Origin: Streptomyces sp. PCS3-D2
Lineage (GTDB): Bacteria; Actinomycetota; Actinomycetes; Streptomycetales; Streptomycetaceae
Direction: 5' to 3'
NCBI RefSeq assembly: GCF_000612545.2
Contig: NZ_CP097800.1
Coordinates: 6,998,001-7,062,000 of the forward strand
Length of the DNA stretch: 64,000 nt
Shown: one piece after another, positions 34,504 through 43,575 of the stretch
How the letters are laid out: the number at the start of each line of letters is the position of its first letter
How positions within the stretch are numbered: the stretch's first letter is position 1
Position numbers and translations under genes: made by a program
The notes under the pieces: model-generated
The model's database searches: none
What the model was told of the DNA's origin: nothing
The model's input: only the letters and a program-made list of their open reading frames with translations

Positions 34504-34947
34504 TCAGAAGCCGAAGAGGGCGCCCGTGGTGTTCCGCAGCCCGCAGGGGTTGGCGAAGGTGTACGTGTAGTGCAGCCGGCGGCCCTGCCACACCCCGTCG
34601 GCCGTCACGGTCATCGGGTCCCACTCCCTCGTGCAGACGGCGTCGGGGGCCGGCGCCGCGAGCGGGTCCAGCTGCGAGCCGACCGCACGCAGCTCACGGC
34701 ATGCGGTCAGCGGGTTCGGGTGGGTTCCGCCGGGCCGGGGCGCGCAGACGAGCGTCACCGCCCGCAGTACCGTGCCGGTGTCGGCGTCCGGGCCGGCCGT
34801 CACACTGAGCACCAGCGCGGACGGCGCGTACAGACTCTCCGTGCCGGCCGGTGCGGCGCCGGCCGTGCCGGGCCAGGCCACCGCGGTGAGCGCGGTGAGC
34901 GCCACGGCGGCGGAGCCGAGTCCGAGACCCCTTGCAATGGACCGCAT
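34504..34947 (-). CDS. Streptomyces subtilisin inhibitor (SSI) family protein
   Basis: A 147-residue secreted protease inhibitor (family I16). A signal peptide (MRSIARGLGLGSAAVALTAL...GTAGA) is followed by ESLYAPSALVLSVTAG, VTLVCAPRPGGTHP and DGVWQGRRLHYTYTFANPC, the SSI fold with its four cysteines. Aligned with SSI, where the bond cut is Met73-Val74 in CPMVYDP, this protein reads CTREWDP. The P1 residue is therefore Arg, predicting inhibition of trypsin-like proteases rather than only subtilisin. ATG 34947 follows AAGGGAG. The gene is monocistronic. Confidence 0.9.
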   Translation of the reverse strand: MRSIARGLGLGSAAVALTALTAVAWPGTAGAAPAGTESLYAPSALVLSVTAGPDADTGTVLRAVTLVCAPRPGGTHPNPLTACRELRAVGSQLDPLAAPAPDAVCTREWDPMTVTADGVWQGRRLHYTYTFANPCGLRNTTGALFGF

Positions 34948-35269
34948 TTCGAACACTCCCTTGGGTTGGTGTTTCGGATAGCGGACGCAGTCTTGCCGAC
35001 GCGGGCCGCGAACGCCCGTTCGCACCTCCAATTCTCGTCACTGATCGTGTGCGAATGACAGCAGACCGCAGCCGTGTGGGAGGGGTGACCTGTGCGGGAG
35101 CGGGTCCGCGAATCGGCCGAACACCGACCGGGACATCTCCCTGAAACATGCGGCGGCCCGCCGTAACCGGCCCGCAACGCGGCGGGGAGGGCCGCGTCCG
35201 GGGGCTTTCTGCGCCCCGGACGCAGGGGCCTCGACTGCGGCTTCCCTTCGGCGCCGTCCGGAACGCCCG

Positions 35270-35731
35270 CTAGCCGGCCGCGCCGAGACGCGGGGCGTAC
35301 AGGTCCAGCAGCCGGGTGCGGGTCTGCTGGAGCCGCATCGCGAGTACGCGGCCGACCCAGTGCCCGATCGCGGACCCGAAGGCCGGGTCGGCGTCCATCA
35401 GCATCCGTACGGCCGCCGCGTCGAACTCGTACGCGCGCACCGGCGTCATCGCCTCCGCACCCAGCTGCCACACGTACGGCGGGAAGAGCCAGGACCAGCC
35501 GACCAACTCGCCGGGGCCGAGGTTCTCCACCTGCGCCGGCCGGCGGCCGGCCACCGGGACCTCCAGGGTCACCGTGCCGGAGCGCACGATCCAGAAGGAC
35601 ACCGCCCGGTGGCCCTCGTCGAAGATCCGCGCGTTCTCCGGGAAGTTGACCTCATGGGCCTGCGCCATCAGTCGTCCACGGTGCTCCGCGGACAGCACGG
35701 CGGCGATTCGGATGGGGGAAGGTGTGCTCAC
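35270..35731 (-). CDS. Stand-alone cyclic-nucleotide-binding (Crp-like) domain protein
   Basis: A 153-residue protein that is essentially one cNMP-binding beta-roll: PENARIFDEGHRAVSFWIVRSGTVTLEVPVAGRRPAQVENLGPGELVGWSWLFPP. The phosphate-binding cassette is atypical, so nucleotide binding is uncertain. No DNA-binding domain follows; the C-terminus is a helix (HWVGRVLAMRLQQTRTRLLDL). Such single-domain proteins may sense small molecules for a partner. GTG 35731 is used because GGAGGCCGTC precedes it; the open frame extends upstream without such a site. Confidence 0.75.
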   Translation of the reverse strand: MSTPSPIRIAAVLSAEHRGRLMAQAHEVNFPENARIFDEGHRAVSFWIVRSGTVTLEVPVAGRRPAQVENLGPGELVGWSWLFPPYVWQLGAEAMTPVRAYEFDAAAVRMLMDADPAFGSAIGHWVGRVLAMRLQQTRTRLLDLYAPRLGAAG

Positions 35732-35876
35732 GACGGCCTCCGATCGGACCCCCCGCGACGCTCCTGCTGCTCCCAGTGTCGCCGAAGCGGGTCGAACGGG
35801 ACCTGGCCGCGGCGCTCCTTTCCCGCTGACGCGTGGGCCCCGGGCCGGGGCCGTGTCCGGTGGGGCAGACGCCGGT

Positions 35877-36179
35877 CTAGTCCTCCGCGTTCGCCTCCAT
35901 GCACGCCAGCTCCATCGCGTCCAGCACCGCCTCGTGGCTGCGCCCACTCAGCTCGGAGACGTTCTCGATCTGGGCCGTGGCCCAGGCCGCCAGCGTCATC
36001 ACCAGGACCCGGAGCCCGTCGGTGCCGAACTCGGCCAGGACCGCGTCGGCCACGATCATGGCCTCCTCCGGGACCTGTTCCGGCGGCTCCAGGCCGGCGA
36101 GGCCGCGCAGCATGACGAGGGTGCGCCGGGAGATCTCGGGCGTCATCCCCGCCAGCCGCATGTCCTCTTCCTCGTTCAT
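35877..36179 (-). CDS. Small conserved acidic protein
   Basis: A 100-residue acidic, helical protein (MNEEEDMRLAGMTPEISRRTLVMLRGLAGLEPP...VLAEFGTDGLRVLVMTLAAWATAQIENVSE). No catalytic or binding motif was recognised. The hydrophobic spacing suggests an all-alpha bundle. ATG 36179 is followed by a clean frame with high third-position GC; the upstream CNB gene is about 150 bp away on the same strand. Function unknown. Confidence 0.6.
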   Translation of the reverse strand: MNEEEDMRLAGMTPEISRRTLVMLRGLAGLEPPEQVPEEAMIVADAVLAEFGTDGLRVLVMTLAAWATAQIENVSELSGRSHEAVLDAMELACMEANAED

Positions 36180-36438
36180 CCCGCCCCGCCCTCCGCTGCC
36201 GAGCCCTCGTTCCCTCAGGGCACGGTAGAGGGGCGCGGCCCCATGCGGGGCCGTTTCCGCAGGGTGGCCGTGGGTGAGCGGGCCAAGGCGGCCGGATCTG
36301 GTGGTTCCGGTCCGGGCCGCGACAGCGGTGGGGCTGCACCGAACGGGTTCGGGTGTGCGACTTCCCACGGTGGCGACCCGCCGGTAACTTGACCCGCGGC
36401 AACCGCCCGGCCGGGCGGCCGGACCCGGTAGGAGCGAG

Positions 36439-38373
36439 ATGAAGAGCCTGTTACGCACCGCCCTGTGCGCCCTTCTGCTGGCGGCCGGCGCCGTGCCCGC
36501 CCAGGCCGCGCAGATCCCGGCGGCAGCCCCGGCGGCCGAGACCGTCACGGCCGCCGGTCCCGGTGACTCCTGGACCCCGCCGCTCTCCACGCGCGGCCGC
36601 TACATCGTCGACGCGCAGGGCAACCGGTTCCGCCTGCGCTCCGGCAACTGGGACGGTGCCCAGGGCTCCTGGAACGGCTCCGGCGACCGAAACGACCCCG
36701 CCACCCACCACAGCGGCCAGAACGCCAACGGGATCCCCCTCGGCCTGGACCGAGTACCCCTGCCCACCCTGCTCGCCGACTTCCGCGCCCTGGGTCTCAA
36801 CAGCGTCCGGCTGCCCTTCTCCAACGAGATGCTGCACACCACCACCCCGGTCCCGGACGCGGCCGTGGCGGCCAACCCGGCCCTGCGTGGACGCACCCCG
36901 CTCCAGGTCTTCGACGCCGTGGTCGCCGCCCTCACCGAGGGTGGTTTCGCCGTCATCCTCAACAACCACACCGTCACCACCCGTTGGTGCTGTGGTCTCG
37001 ACGGCAACGAACGCTGGAACAGCGGGCGTTCCACGGCCCGGTGGGCGGACGACTGGGTCTTCCTCGCCCGCCGCTACCGCGACAACCCGCGCGTGGTCGG
37101 AGCCGACCTCTACAACGAGGTTCGCCGGGACGTCTGGGACGACCCCAACTGGGGCCTCGGCGACAACCACGACTGGCACGCGGCGGCCCAGGAGGCCGCC
37201 GACCGCATCCTCACCGAGGCCAACCCGAACCTGCTGATCGTGGTCGAGGGCATCAACTGGTTCGGCCTGCCCGTGGACGGCTTCCCGCACGGCCGTCCCG
37301 CCCTCACCCCCGCGCGGACCCTGTCGCACACCCTGGTCGTTTCGAACAAGCTCGTCTACTCGGCCCACTTCTACGGCTACACCGGCCCCCGCCACAGCGG
37401 AGCCACCGGCATCGGCGAGACCAGCGACCTGCGCTACCAGGACATGACCGCCGCGCAGCTCGAACAAACCCTCTATGACCAGGCCTTCTTCGTGTCCGCG
37501 GAGACCGGCGCGCATTTCACCGCCCCCGTCTGGATCAGTGAGTTCGGTATCGGGGCCGACGAGACCGGTGCCGCCCCGCGCACCTGGTTCGACCGCCTCA
37601 CCGGACACCTGGCCCGCACCGACGCCGACTTCGCGTACTGGCCCCTCGTCGGCTGGAGCACCGGCGCCCACGGCGCCCCCGGCGGGGACACCTGGGCGCT
37701 GCTCCGCTACGACGAGGCCGGCCATCGCCGCGGCGTCCTGGACGCGGGGGACTGGCGCACCTCCCGCTGGTCCGGGCTCCTCGCCGCCCCCGGCCGTACC
37801 GGGTCCGTCCCCGCCGCCACGGCCTGGCACCAGTTGACCATCGACCACCGCGACCACAACGCCTCGCTGCTCACCCTGGCCGGCGGCGACTGGGACTCGG
37901 GCGCCCGCAAGGCCGTCTGCCCCGACGGCTCCCTCCTCGCGGGTCTCGCCCACACCGGGGGACGCGGCCTGTGCACCGGCTCCGGCCTGCGCGCCGCGAC
38001 CGGCGGGCACACCGTGGTCCGCGACGAGCGGTACGTCCCGGCGGGCGGCGACTGGGCCGGCGGATACACGAAGTTCCAGTGCCCGGCGGGGCAGTTCCTC
38101 ATCGGCTACAGCGTGCGCGGAGAGCGGGTCTCGGCCGCGCTGTGCGCCCCGGCCCGCACCGCCCTGCCGACGGGCGGGCGTACGCTCTGGTTCGACCGCG
38201 GTGACAACCGTCCGGAGGATGGCCCCGGCGGCGACTACGCCCTCGGCCACTACAAGGGCCAGTGCCGGCCCACGGAATACGCGGCGGGCATCGCCTTCAC
38301 GACCCGGGTCGCCTCGCGTCCCTCCCCGGCCGCCCTGCTGTGCCGTCCCCTGCCCGGCCCCGAGGCGAACTGA
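36439..38373 (+). CDS. Secreted GH5-type glycoside hydrolase
   Basis: A 644-residue secreted hydrolase. A signal peptide ends near AQAA (residue 24). The GH5-like TIM barrel spans about residues 45-420 with NSVRLPFSNEMLH, the acid/base Glu227 in ADLYNEVRRD, YSAHFYGYTGP and the nucleophile Glu368 in VWISEFGIG. The C-terminal region (about 445-640) has three repeats of the pattern GDW-G-K/CP-G-LxG...LC, each with a cysteine pair, possibly a carbohydrate-binding module. Substrate unknown; cellulose or another beta-glucan is plausible. A stem-loop follows at 38379. It precedes another secreted carbohydrate-type protein. Confidence 0.85.
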   Translation: MKSLLRTALCALLLAAGAVPAQAAQIPAAAPAAETVTAAGPGDSWTPPLSTRGRYIVDAQGNRFRLRSGNWDGAQGSWNGSGDRNDPATHHSGQNANGIPLGLDRVPLPTLLADFRALGLNSVRLPFSNEMLHTTTPVPDAAVAANPALRGRTPLQVFDAVVAALTEGGFAVILNNHTVTTRWCCGLDGNERWNSGRSTARWADDWVFLARRYRDNPRVVGADLYNEVRRDVWDDPNWGLGDNHDWHAAAQEAADRILTEANPNLLIVVEGINWFGLPVDGFPHGRPALTPARTLSHTLVVSNKLVYSAHFYGYTGPRHSGATGIGETSDLRYQDMTAAQLEQTLYDQAFFVSAETGAHFTAPVWISEFGIGADETGAAPRTWFDRLTGHLARTDADFAYWPLVGWSTGAHGAPGGDTWALLRYDEAGHRRGVLDAGDWRTSRWSGLLAAPGRTGSVPAATAWHQLTIDHRDHNASLLTLAGGDWDSGARKAVCPDGSLLAGLAHTGGRGLCTGSGLRAATGGHTVVRDERYVPAGGDWAGGYTKFQCPAGQFLIGYSVRGERVSAALCAPARTALPTGGRTLWFDRGDNRPEDGPGGDYALGHYKGQCRPTEYAAGIAFTTRVASRPSPAALLCRPLPGPEAN

Positions 38374-38378
38374 GTCCG

Positions 38379-38417
38379 GGCCGCCCCACCGCCCACCGGC
38401 GCGGAAGCGGGGCGGCC
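38379..38417 (+). terminator. Terminator-like stem-loop
   Basis: GGCCGCCCC and GGGGCGGCC form 9-bp perfect arms around a 21-nt loop, 6 bp after the GH5 stop. Confidence 0.55.
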
Positions 38418-38683
38418 TGCGGAGGCTCCCGGCCCGTTCGGGCGGCACGGGGCGAGCGGACGGGCGTCCGGGGCCGAGCGGCTCGGACGCTCGTGGAGGA
38501 CCGCACGCCAGCCCCGGTTCTGGCGTGATCTCATCGCCGAAATGCGCCAAGTGGGGTGAACCGAGCGCCGAACCGATCTAAAGTGCGCCCGTAAGCATCG
38601 TCGCGGACACCTGTTCGGCGGTTTTCGGCCATGCCTCGCCAGTGGCGCCTTCCGGCCGCACCGCACACTCAACTGGGGGGTTC
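38418..38683. other. Intergenic leader of the LamG/DNRLRE gene
   Basis: About 270 bp without a supported gene. It probably carries the promoter and the 5' leader of the next gene; a GGGGGG tract precedes its start. No operator was recognised. Confidence 0.4.
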
Positions 38684-41422
38684 ATGCGCAGATCCCGTAG
38701 GCCGGCGCTCTCTCTCGCCCTGTCCCTGGCCCTGGCCGCCACCGGAGCCGGGCTGGGCCTCGCCGTCGCCCCGCAGGCGGCGGCCGTCACCCCGCCCGTC
38801 GCCTTCACCGCCGACGCGCTGTCCGCCTGGCAGCCCAACGGCGTCGTATGGGCCCTCGCCGAGGCAGGCGGACAGGTCTTCGCCGGCGGCACCTTCTCCA
38901 CCGTGCGACCGCCCTCAGGCGGCTCCGGCAGCGAACGGGAGGCCGTGAACTTCGTTGCGCTGGACGCCGCGACGGGCACGCCGACCTCCTGCGAACTGTC
39001 CTTCACCCTGGCCTCCGGCACGGCGACGGTCCGGGCGCTCGCCCTGTCACCTGACAAGACGACCCTGTACGCCGGCGGGTACTTCGGCGCGGTGAACGGC
39101 ACCGCCGTCTCCAGCATCGCCGCCATCGACGTGGCCAGCTGCACGGTGAAGACGGGTTTCCGCCCGGCGTTCGCAGCCACCGTCCGGGCCCTCGCCGTCA
39201 CGGGCGACACCGTCTACGCGGGCGGTGACTTCCTCACCGTCTCGGGCCAGCCCCGCCGGCGCTTCGCCGCCGTGGGCGCCACCGACGGGTCCCTGAAGCC
39301 CTTCACCGCGGACGCCGACGAGCCCGGCCGCGCCGTCGAGGTCACCCCCGACGGTGAGAACGTGGTCCTCGGCGGTGACTTCTTCACCGTCAACGGCACG
39401 AACACGCACGCGCTGGCCGTCGTCGACGCGGCCAGCGGTGCGCTGACCAAGGCCTACCCCGGCTTCATCGAGACCAACTCCGTCGTCAAGGACATCGCGA
39501 CCGACGCGACCGGCTTCTACACCGCCAACGAGGGCACCGGCGGCGGCGTCTTCGACGGCCGCATCGCACTCGACCTGCCCGGCTTCGGCCAGCGCTGGCG
39601 CGACACCTGCCTGGGTGCCACTCAAGCCGTCCTGCCGTACCAGAACGTCCTCTACAGCGCCTCGCACGCCCACGACTGCGCCAGTGTGGGGGAGTTCCCC
39701 GACGGCCGGCGCCACCACCTGCTCGCCCAGCCGACCACCGCCGTCGGCAAGCTGGGCTGGTCCCCCGACACCAACGACGGCATCGGCGAGGGCATCGGCC
39801 CGCGCGTGATGACGGTCGCTCCGAAGAACGGGGTGCAGTACCTGTGGGTGGGCGGTGAGTTCACCACCGTCAACGGCGCGCCGCAGCAGAGCCTGACGCG
39901 GTTCGCCTCCACCGGCGACACGGGCGCCCCCACCGTTCCCGTGGCGAGCGCGGCGAGCTTCGCGCCGGGCGGGGTACAGGTGCGCTGGCGCACCAGTCTC
40001 GATCTCGACGACAGCGCGCTGACCTACCGGATCTACCGCAACGGCGCGGCCACCCCGATCGCCACGGTCGCTGCCGACTCGCTCTTCTTCAAACGGCCGC
40101 AGGCCTCCTGGACCGACACCACCGTTGCCGCGGGCCAGACGTACACCTACCGGGTGACGGCCACCGACGCGGCCGGCAACACCAGCGCCCTGTCCGCCAC
40201 GGCGAGCGTGACCGTCCCCACCGGGCCCGAGAGCTACCCCAGCCGGATCCGTGCCGACGGGGCCCAGCTGTACTGGCGCTACGACGACGCGATCTTGCCC
40301 TACGTCGCGGACTCCTCGGCCGGAGGGAACCAGAACGGCGTGCACATGAACGCCCCCGCCCTGCGCCAGACGCCCGGAGCGGTCTCCGGCGCGAGCACGG
40401 CGATCGGCTTCAACGGCACGGACTCCCGGATCTACGCGGACAAGCGGCAGACGGTGGGCAGCGCCTACACCGTCGAGACCTGGTTCAAGACGAACACCAC
40501 CCGCGGCGGCAAGCTCTTCGGTTTCGGGAGCAACCAGGACCGCGGCAGCTATCAGTACGACAAGCACGTCTACATGACCAACAGTGGCCGGCTGGTGTTC
40601 GGCGTCTACACCGGGGCCACCCGCACCATCACCACCAGCGGCGCGTACAACGACAACCAGTGGCACCACGTCGTGGCCACCCAGGGCCCCGGCGGCATGA
40701 CCCTCTACGTGGACGGCGTCCAGCGCGGAACCCTGGCCGTCACCGCCCACGAGAACTACTCCGGCTACTGGCACGCCGGCGGCGACAGCCTCGGAGGCTG
40801 GCCCGACCGTCCGACCAGCGATCTGTGGGCGGGACAGCTCGACGAGAGCGCCGTCTACCCGACCGTCCTGAGCGCGGCGCAGGTACAGAACCACTACGCC
40901 CTGGCCACCGCCCCCGCCGACTCGGTGGTCCAGGTCACCGCCGCCGAGGACACCTACGCCAATGCGGGCGCCCCCGGGAGCAACTTCGGCGCCTCCTCGT
41001 CGCTCGCGGTCCGTGGCACCTCCTTCTACGCGAGCTACCTGCGCTTCGACCTGCCGGCGGCGCCCGCCGGCACGGTGCTGAAGTCGGCCGTGCTCAGCGT
41101 GAAGACGAGCACGATGAGCGGCGCCGGAACGACCGACACCGTCTCGGTCCTCCCGATCACCGGCACGTGGAGCGAGAGCGGCACGACGTACAACAACCGT
41201 CCCGCCCTGGGCGGCCCCGCCCTCGGCGCCTACCCGGGAGTCCCGGACGGCTCGGCGGTGCACACCACCGCGCTGACGACGGGCTCCGTCGCAGGGGCGC
41301 TCGGAGGCAGCCTCTCCCTGGCGCTCAGCAGCTCCGGCACGGACGCCCTGTGGCTGTGGTCCTCCGAAGCCCAGGCCAACGACGGTACGCCGCAGCTGAC
41401 CCTCACCTTCGGCGCACCGTGA
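38684..41422 (+). CDS. Secreted beta-propeller/FN3/LamG/DNRLRE (CBM96-like) protein
   Basis: A 912-residue secreted protein. A signal peptide (residues 1-33) is followed by a repeat domain resembling a beta-propeller with recurring AGG-x-F-x-x-VNG motifs (AGGTFSTV, AGGYFGAVNG, AGGDFLTVSG, GGDFFTVNG, about residues 50-420). Next come an FN3 domain (about 430-520, WRTSLDLDDSALTYRIYRNG), a LamG/concanavalin-like domain (about 540-730, YTVETWFKTN, WHHVVATQGPGGMTLYVDG) and a DNRLRE/CBM96-like module (about 745-912, EDTYANAGAPGSNFGASSSLAVRG). It probably binds extracellular polysaccharide; no catalytic residue was recognised. No sortase or membrane anchor is seen. Confidence 0.8.
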   Translation: MRRSRRPALSLALSLALAATGAGLGLAVAPQAAAVTPPVAFTADALSAWQPNGVVWALAEAGGQVFAGGTFSTVRPPSGGSGSEREAVNFVALDAATGTPTSCELSFTLASGTATVRALALSPDKTTLYAGGYFGAVNGTAVSSIAAIDVASCTVKTGFRPAFAATVRALAVTGDTVYAGGDFLTVSGQPRRRFAAVGATDGSLKPFTADADEPGRAVEVTPDGENVVLGGDFFTVNGTNTHALAVVDAASGALTKAYPGFIETNSVVKDIATDATGFYTANEGTGGGVFDGRIALDLPGFGQRWRDTCLGATQAVLPYQNVLYSASHAHDCASVGEFPDGRRHHLLAQPTTAVGKLGWSPDTNDGIGEGIGPRVMTVAPKNGVQYLWVGGEFTTVNGAPQQSLTRFASTGDTGAPTVPVASAASFAPGGVQVRWRTSLDLDDSALTYRIYRNGAATPIATVAADSLFFKRPQASWTDTTVAAGQTYTYRVTATDAAGNTSALSATASVTVPTGPESYPSRIRADGAQLYWRYDDAILPYVADSSAGGNQNGVHMNAPALRQTPGAVSGASTAIGFNGTDSRIYADKRQTVGSAYTVETWFKTNTTRGGKLFGFGSNQDRGSYQYDKHVYMTNSGRLVFGVYTGATRTITTSGAYNDNQWHHVVATQGPGGMTLYVDGVQRGTLAVTAHENYSGYWHAGGDSLGGWPDRPTSDLWAGQLDESAVYPTVLSAAQVQNHYALATAPADSVVQVTAAEDTYANAGAPGSNFGASSSLAVRGTSFYASYLRFDLPAAPAGTVLKSAVLSVKTSTMSGAGTTDTVSVLPITGTWSESGTTYNNRPALGGPALGAYPGVPDGSAVHTTALTTGSVAGALGGSLSLALSSSGTDALWLWSSEAQANDGTPQLTLTFGAP

Positions 41423-41440
41423 CCCGAGGCCGACCGGGCG

Positions 41441-41475
41441 CCGGGGGCGCGGACCACTGCGGTCCGCGCCCCCGG
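41441..41475. terminator. Bidirectional terminator
   Basis: A 15-bp perfect stem (CCGGGGGCGCGGACC with its complement) around the loop ACTGC, between the convergent genes ending at 41422 and 41493. Confidence 0.75.
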
Positions 41476-41492
41476 GCGCGTCCGACGGGTGC

Positions 41493-41903
41493 TCAGTCCA
41501 ACGTGTAGGTGAAGGCGTACTCGACGGAGCCGGCGCCGTGGCGGCAGGTGAAACCGCCCGAACCCGTCAGGCCCACGAGGTCCCCGGTTCCGGAGCCGGG
41601 GACCACCTCGAAACGGCAGACGGTGCCATCGGCGTCGAAGGTGCCGCGCTCCTCCAGCACGAACCGTCCCTCGCGGCCGTCGACACGGCCCGACAACAGC
41701 TCCATCCCGCTGTAGCTCCCGGTGCTCTCGCCGGTGTACGCGATCGTGTAGTCGCAGCTGGTGCCGGTTGCCTCGACGCCGCCGGTGAAGCTGTTGGTGA
41801 CGCGGGCGTGAGCGAGCCGAGGCGCCCCCTCCGCCGCTCCGACGGCGGTCTCCTCCCAGTCGGCGAAGGTGAAGCGGCCGCGGGTCTCCACGGGTGTGGG
41901 CAT
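41493..41903 (-). CDS. DUF3224 family protein
   Basis: A 136-residue DUF3224 protein: ETRGRFTFADWEE at the start and YTGESTGSYSGMELLSGRVDGREGRFVLEERGTFDADG...GSGTGDLVGLTGSGGF fit the family, a lipocalin-like beta-barrel of unknown ligand. ATG 41903 follows GGGAGGACCTC, a strong ribosome binding site. It is divergent from the WYL regulator, and a long palindrome lies between the two starts. Confidence 0.85.
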   Translation of the reverse strand: MPTPVETRGRFTFADWEETAVGAAEGAPRLAHARVTNSFTGGVEATGTSCDYTIAYTGESTGSYSGMELLSGRVDGREGRFVLEERGTFDADGTVCRFEVVPGSGTGDLVGLTGSGGFTCRHGAGSVEYAFTYTLD

Positions 41904-41960
41904 GAGGTCCTCCCGGTGGCCGGACGGTCCCTCCGCCCGGCGCCCTGCCAGGCTGGCAGC

Positions 41961-41987
41961 CGTACCTGACACCTTCTGTCAGGTACG
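41961..41987. promoter_or_regulatory. Long palindrome between DUF3224 and WYL regulator
   Basis: CGTACCTGACA and TGTCAGGTACG form perfect 11-bp arms around CCTTC, centred in the 99-bp divergent promoter region and immediately upstream of the WYL gene. This strength and position suit an operator for autoregulation and control of the DUF3224 gene. Confidence 0.65.
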
Positions 41988-42002
41988 GCGAGAATGGGCG
42001 CC

Positions 42003-43007
42003 ATGCGTGCCGACCGGCTCCTCTCCCTGCTCCTGCTGCTGCAGAACCGCGGCCGGATGACCGCCCCCGAGATCGCCCACGCGCTGGAGGTGTCCACGCG
42101 CACCGTTTACCGCGACATCGACGCGCTCGGCGCCGCGGGCGTGCCCGTGCTGGCCGACCGGGGTCCGGCGGGCGGCTACCGGTTGGCCGACGGCTACCGC
42201 ACGCGCCTCACCGGCCTCACCGACGTCCAGGCGGGCTCGCTCTTCCTGGCGGGCGTCCCGGGGCCCGCCCAGGACCTCGGGCTCGGTGCGGATCTGGCCG
42301 CCGCCACGCTGAAGCTCCAGGCGGCGCTGCCCGCCCAGCTCGCCGGACGGGCCCGGCGGGTCCAGGACCGCTTCCACCTCGATGCGACGGCCTGGTTCCG
42401 GGACGCCGACCCCGTGCCGCACCTCGCGCGGATCGCCCAGGCCGTCTGGGACCAGCGGGTCCTGTACGCCCACTACCGTCGCTGGAGCGGTGAGGTGCGG
42501 CGCGCACTCCACCCGCTGGGCCTCGTCCTCAAGGGCGGCATCTGGTACCTGGTGGCCGGGACCGGGGCGGGGACCGGGACCGGGGCGGGCGCCGGGGGGA
42601 ACGGGGTCGACAGCGTACGGACCTACCGCGTCGCCCGGTTCCTCGGGGTGGACACCGCCGAGGACGGCTTCGAACGCCCGGCCGGCTTCGAACTCGCCGC
42701 GTACTGGAAAGAGTCCACCGGCCGTCTCGACGCAGCCCTGCACCAGCAGACCGCGCGGCTGCGCCTCTCCCCGCGCGGCCGCCGCCTGCTGCCGATGCAG
42801 TTCGGAGCGGCGGGCACGCGGGCGCTCGCCGAGGCCGGCCCGCCCGACGCGGACGGCTGGATCCGGATCAGCCTCGCGGTCGAGTCCGAGACCATCGCCG
42901 TCGGCGACCTCCTGCGCCTGGGTACGGAGGTCGAGGTGCTCGGCCCGCCCCGACTGCGCCGAGCCCTCGCCGAAACGGTGACCGCGCTCGCCGCCCGCTA
43001 CGCGTGA
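42003..43007 (+). CDS. YafY-type HTH/WYL transcriptional regulator
   Basis: A 334-residue regulator. The N-terminal winged helix (MRADRLLSLLLLLQNRGRMTAPEIAHALEVSTRTVYRDIDALGAAGVPVLADRGPAGGYRL, residues 1-60) is typical of YafY/DeoR-like WYL proteins. The WYL domain follows (about 140-230: VLYAHYRRWSGEVRRALHPLGLVLKGGIWYLVAG) with a C-terminal WCX extension. An unusual Gly/Thr/Ala stretch (GTGAGTGTGAGAGG) interrupts the WYL domain near residue 186. ATG 42003 gives the better spacing from GGCGAGA; ATG 41994 is also in frame. Probably self-regulated through the palindrome at 41961. Confidence 0.8.
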   Translation: MRADRLLSLLLLLQNRGRMTAPEIAHALEVSTRTVYRDIDALGAAGVPVLADRGPAGGYRLADGYRTRLTGLTDVQAGSLFLAGVPGPAQDLGLGADLAAATLKLQAALPAQLAGRARRVQDRFHLDATAWFRDADPVPHLARIAQAVWDQRVLYAHYRRWSGEVRRALHPLGLVLKGGIWYLVAGTGAGTGTGAGAGGNGVDSVRTYRVARFLGVDTAEDGFERPAGFELAAYWKESTGRLDAALHQQTARLRLSPRGRRLLPMQFGAAGTRALAEAGPPDADGWIRISLAVESETIAVGDLLRLGTEVEVLGPPRLRRALAETVTALAARYA

Positions 43008-43029
43008 GCGACGGCCCGGCCCGCCCCGG

Positions 43030-43485
43030 TCAGCGTGGTGGCTCCACTTCCAGAAACCGGCGCCGCCGGGCGCCCCGGTACAGCAGGCACACCCACCCCA
43101 GCTCCTCCAGCGCCGCCGCGCAGGCCGCCAGGCGCTCCCGCTCCTCCCCTGCCGCGCCTCCACCTGCTGGACCGACCCAGGTCACCTCCAGCCGTCCCGC
43201 CCCCTCTGCGACGGCGACCCGGTAGCCCGTCCGCGTACGGCGCCCGTCCGCGTCCAGCGCCGACGGCGTGATCCCGGCCGCCTCCAGTGCGAGGGCCACC
43301 GCCCGCAGCGGCTGCCGTACCTCCCAGGGCGCGGGAACCTCCGCGCCCGCGGGGCCGTTGACCAGGCGGCGGATCTGCAACAGCCCCTCGTACGCCGTGC
43401 GCACCCCGGCCTCCCGGCGCCCCGGTGGCGCTGCCGCGCCGTCGCCTGTCGCCGGTTCGAAGCCCTGCCCCGGATCCGCCGCCAC
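43030..43485 (-). CDS. Hypothetical protein
   Basis: A 151-residue soluble protein. The region RRLVNGPAGAEVPAPWEVRQPLRAVALALEAAGITPSALD and the C-terminus LEELGWVCLLYRGARRRRFLEVEPP suggest an alpha/beta domain. GTG 43485 follows GGGAGGGTGGCGG; a shorter start at GTG near 43410 is possible. No family was recognised. It lies convergent to the WYL regulator. Confidence 0.5.
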   Translation of the reverse strand: MAADPGQGFEPATGDGAAAPPGRREAGVRTAYEGLLQIRRLVNGPAGAEVPAPWEVRQPLRAVALALEAAGITPSALDADGRRTRTGYRVAVAEGAGRLEVTWVGPAGGGAAGEERERLAACAAALEELGWVCLLYRGARRRRFLEVEPPR

Positions 43486-43575
43486 CCCGCCACCCTCCCG
43501 TCTGAGTACCTCACGCCCAACGGCCTGAGTATCCGCCCCGATTCCCCGGAGCGCCGCCGCTGGTCGAATGGGGCC

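Noticed and set aside
13227-41987. CTGAC/GTCAG palindrome at 41961 as a third copy of the steroid operator
   Set aside because: The spacing and the extended arms differ and the AAAA flank is missing; it is better explained as the operator of the WYL regulator.
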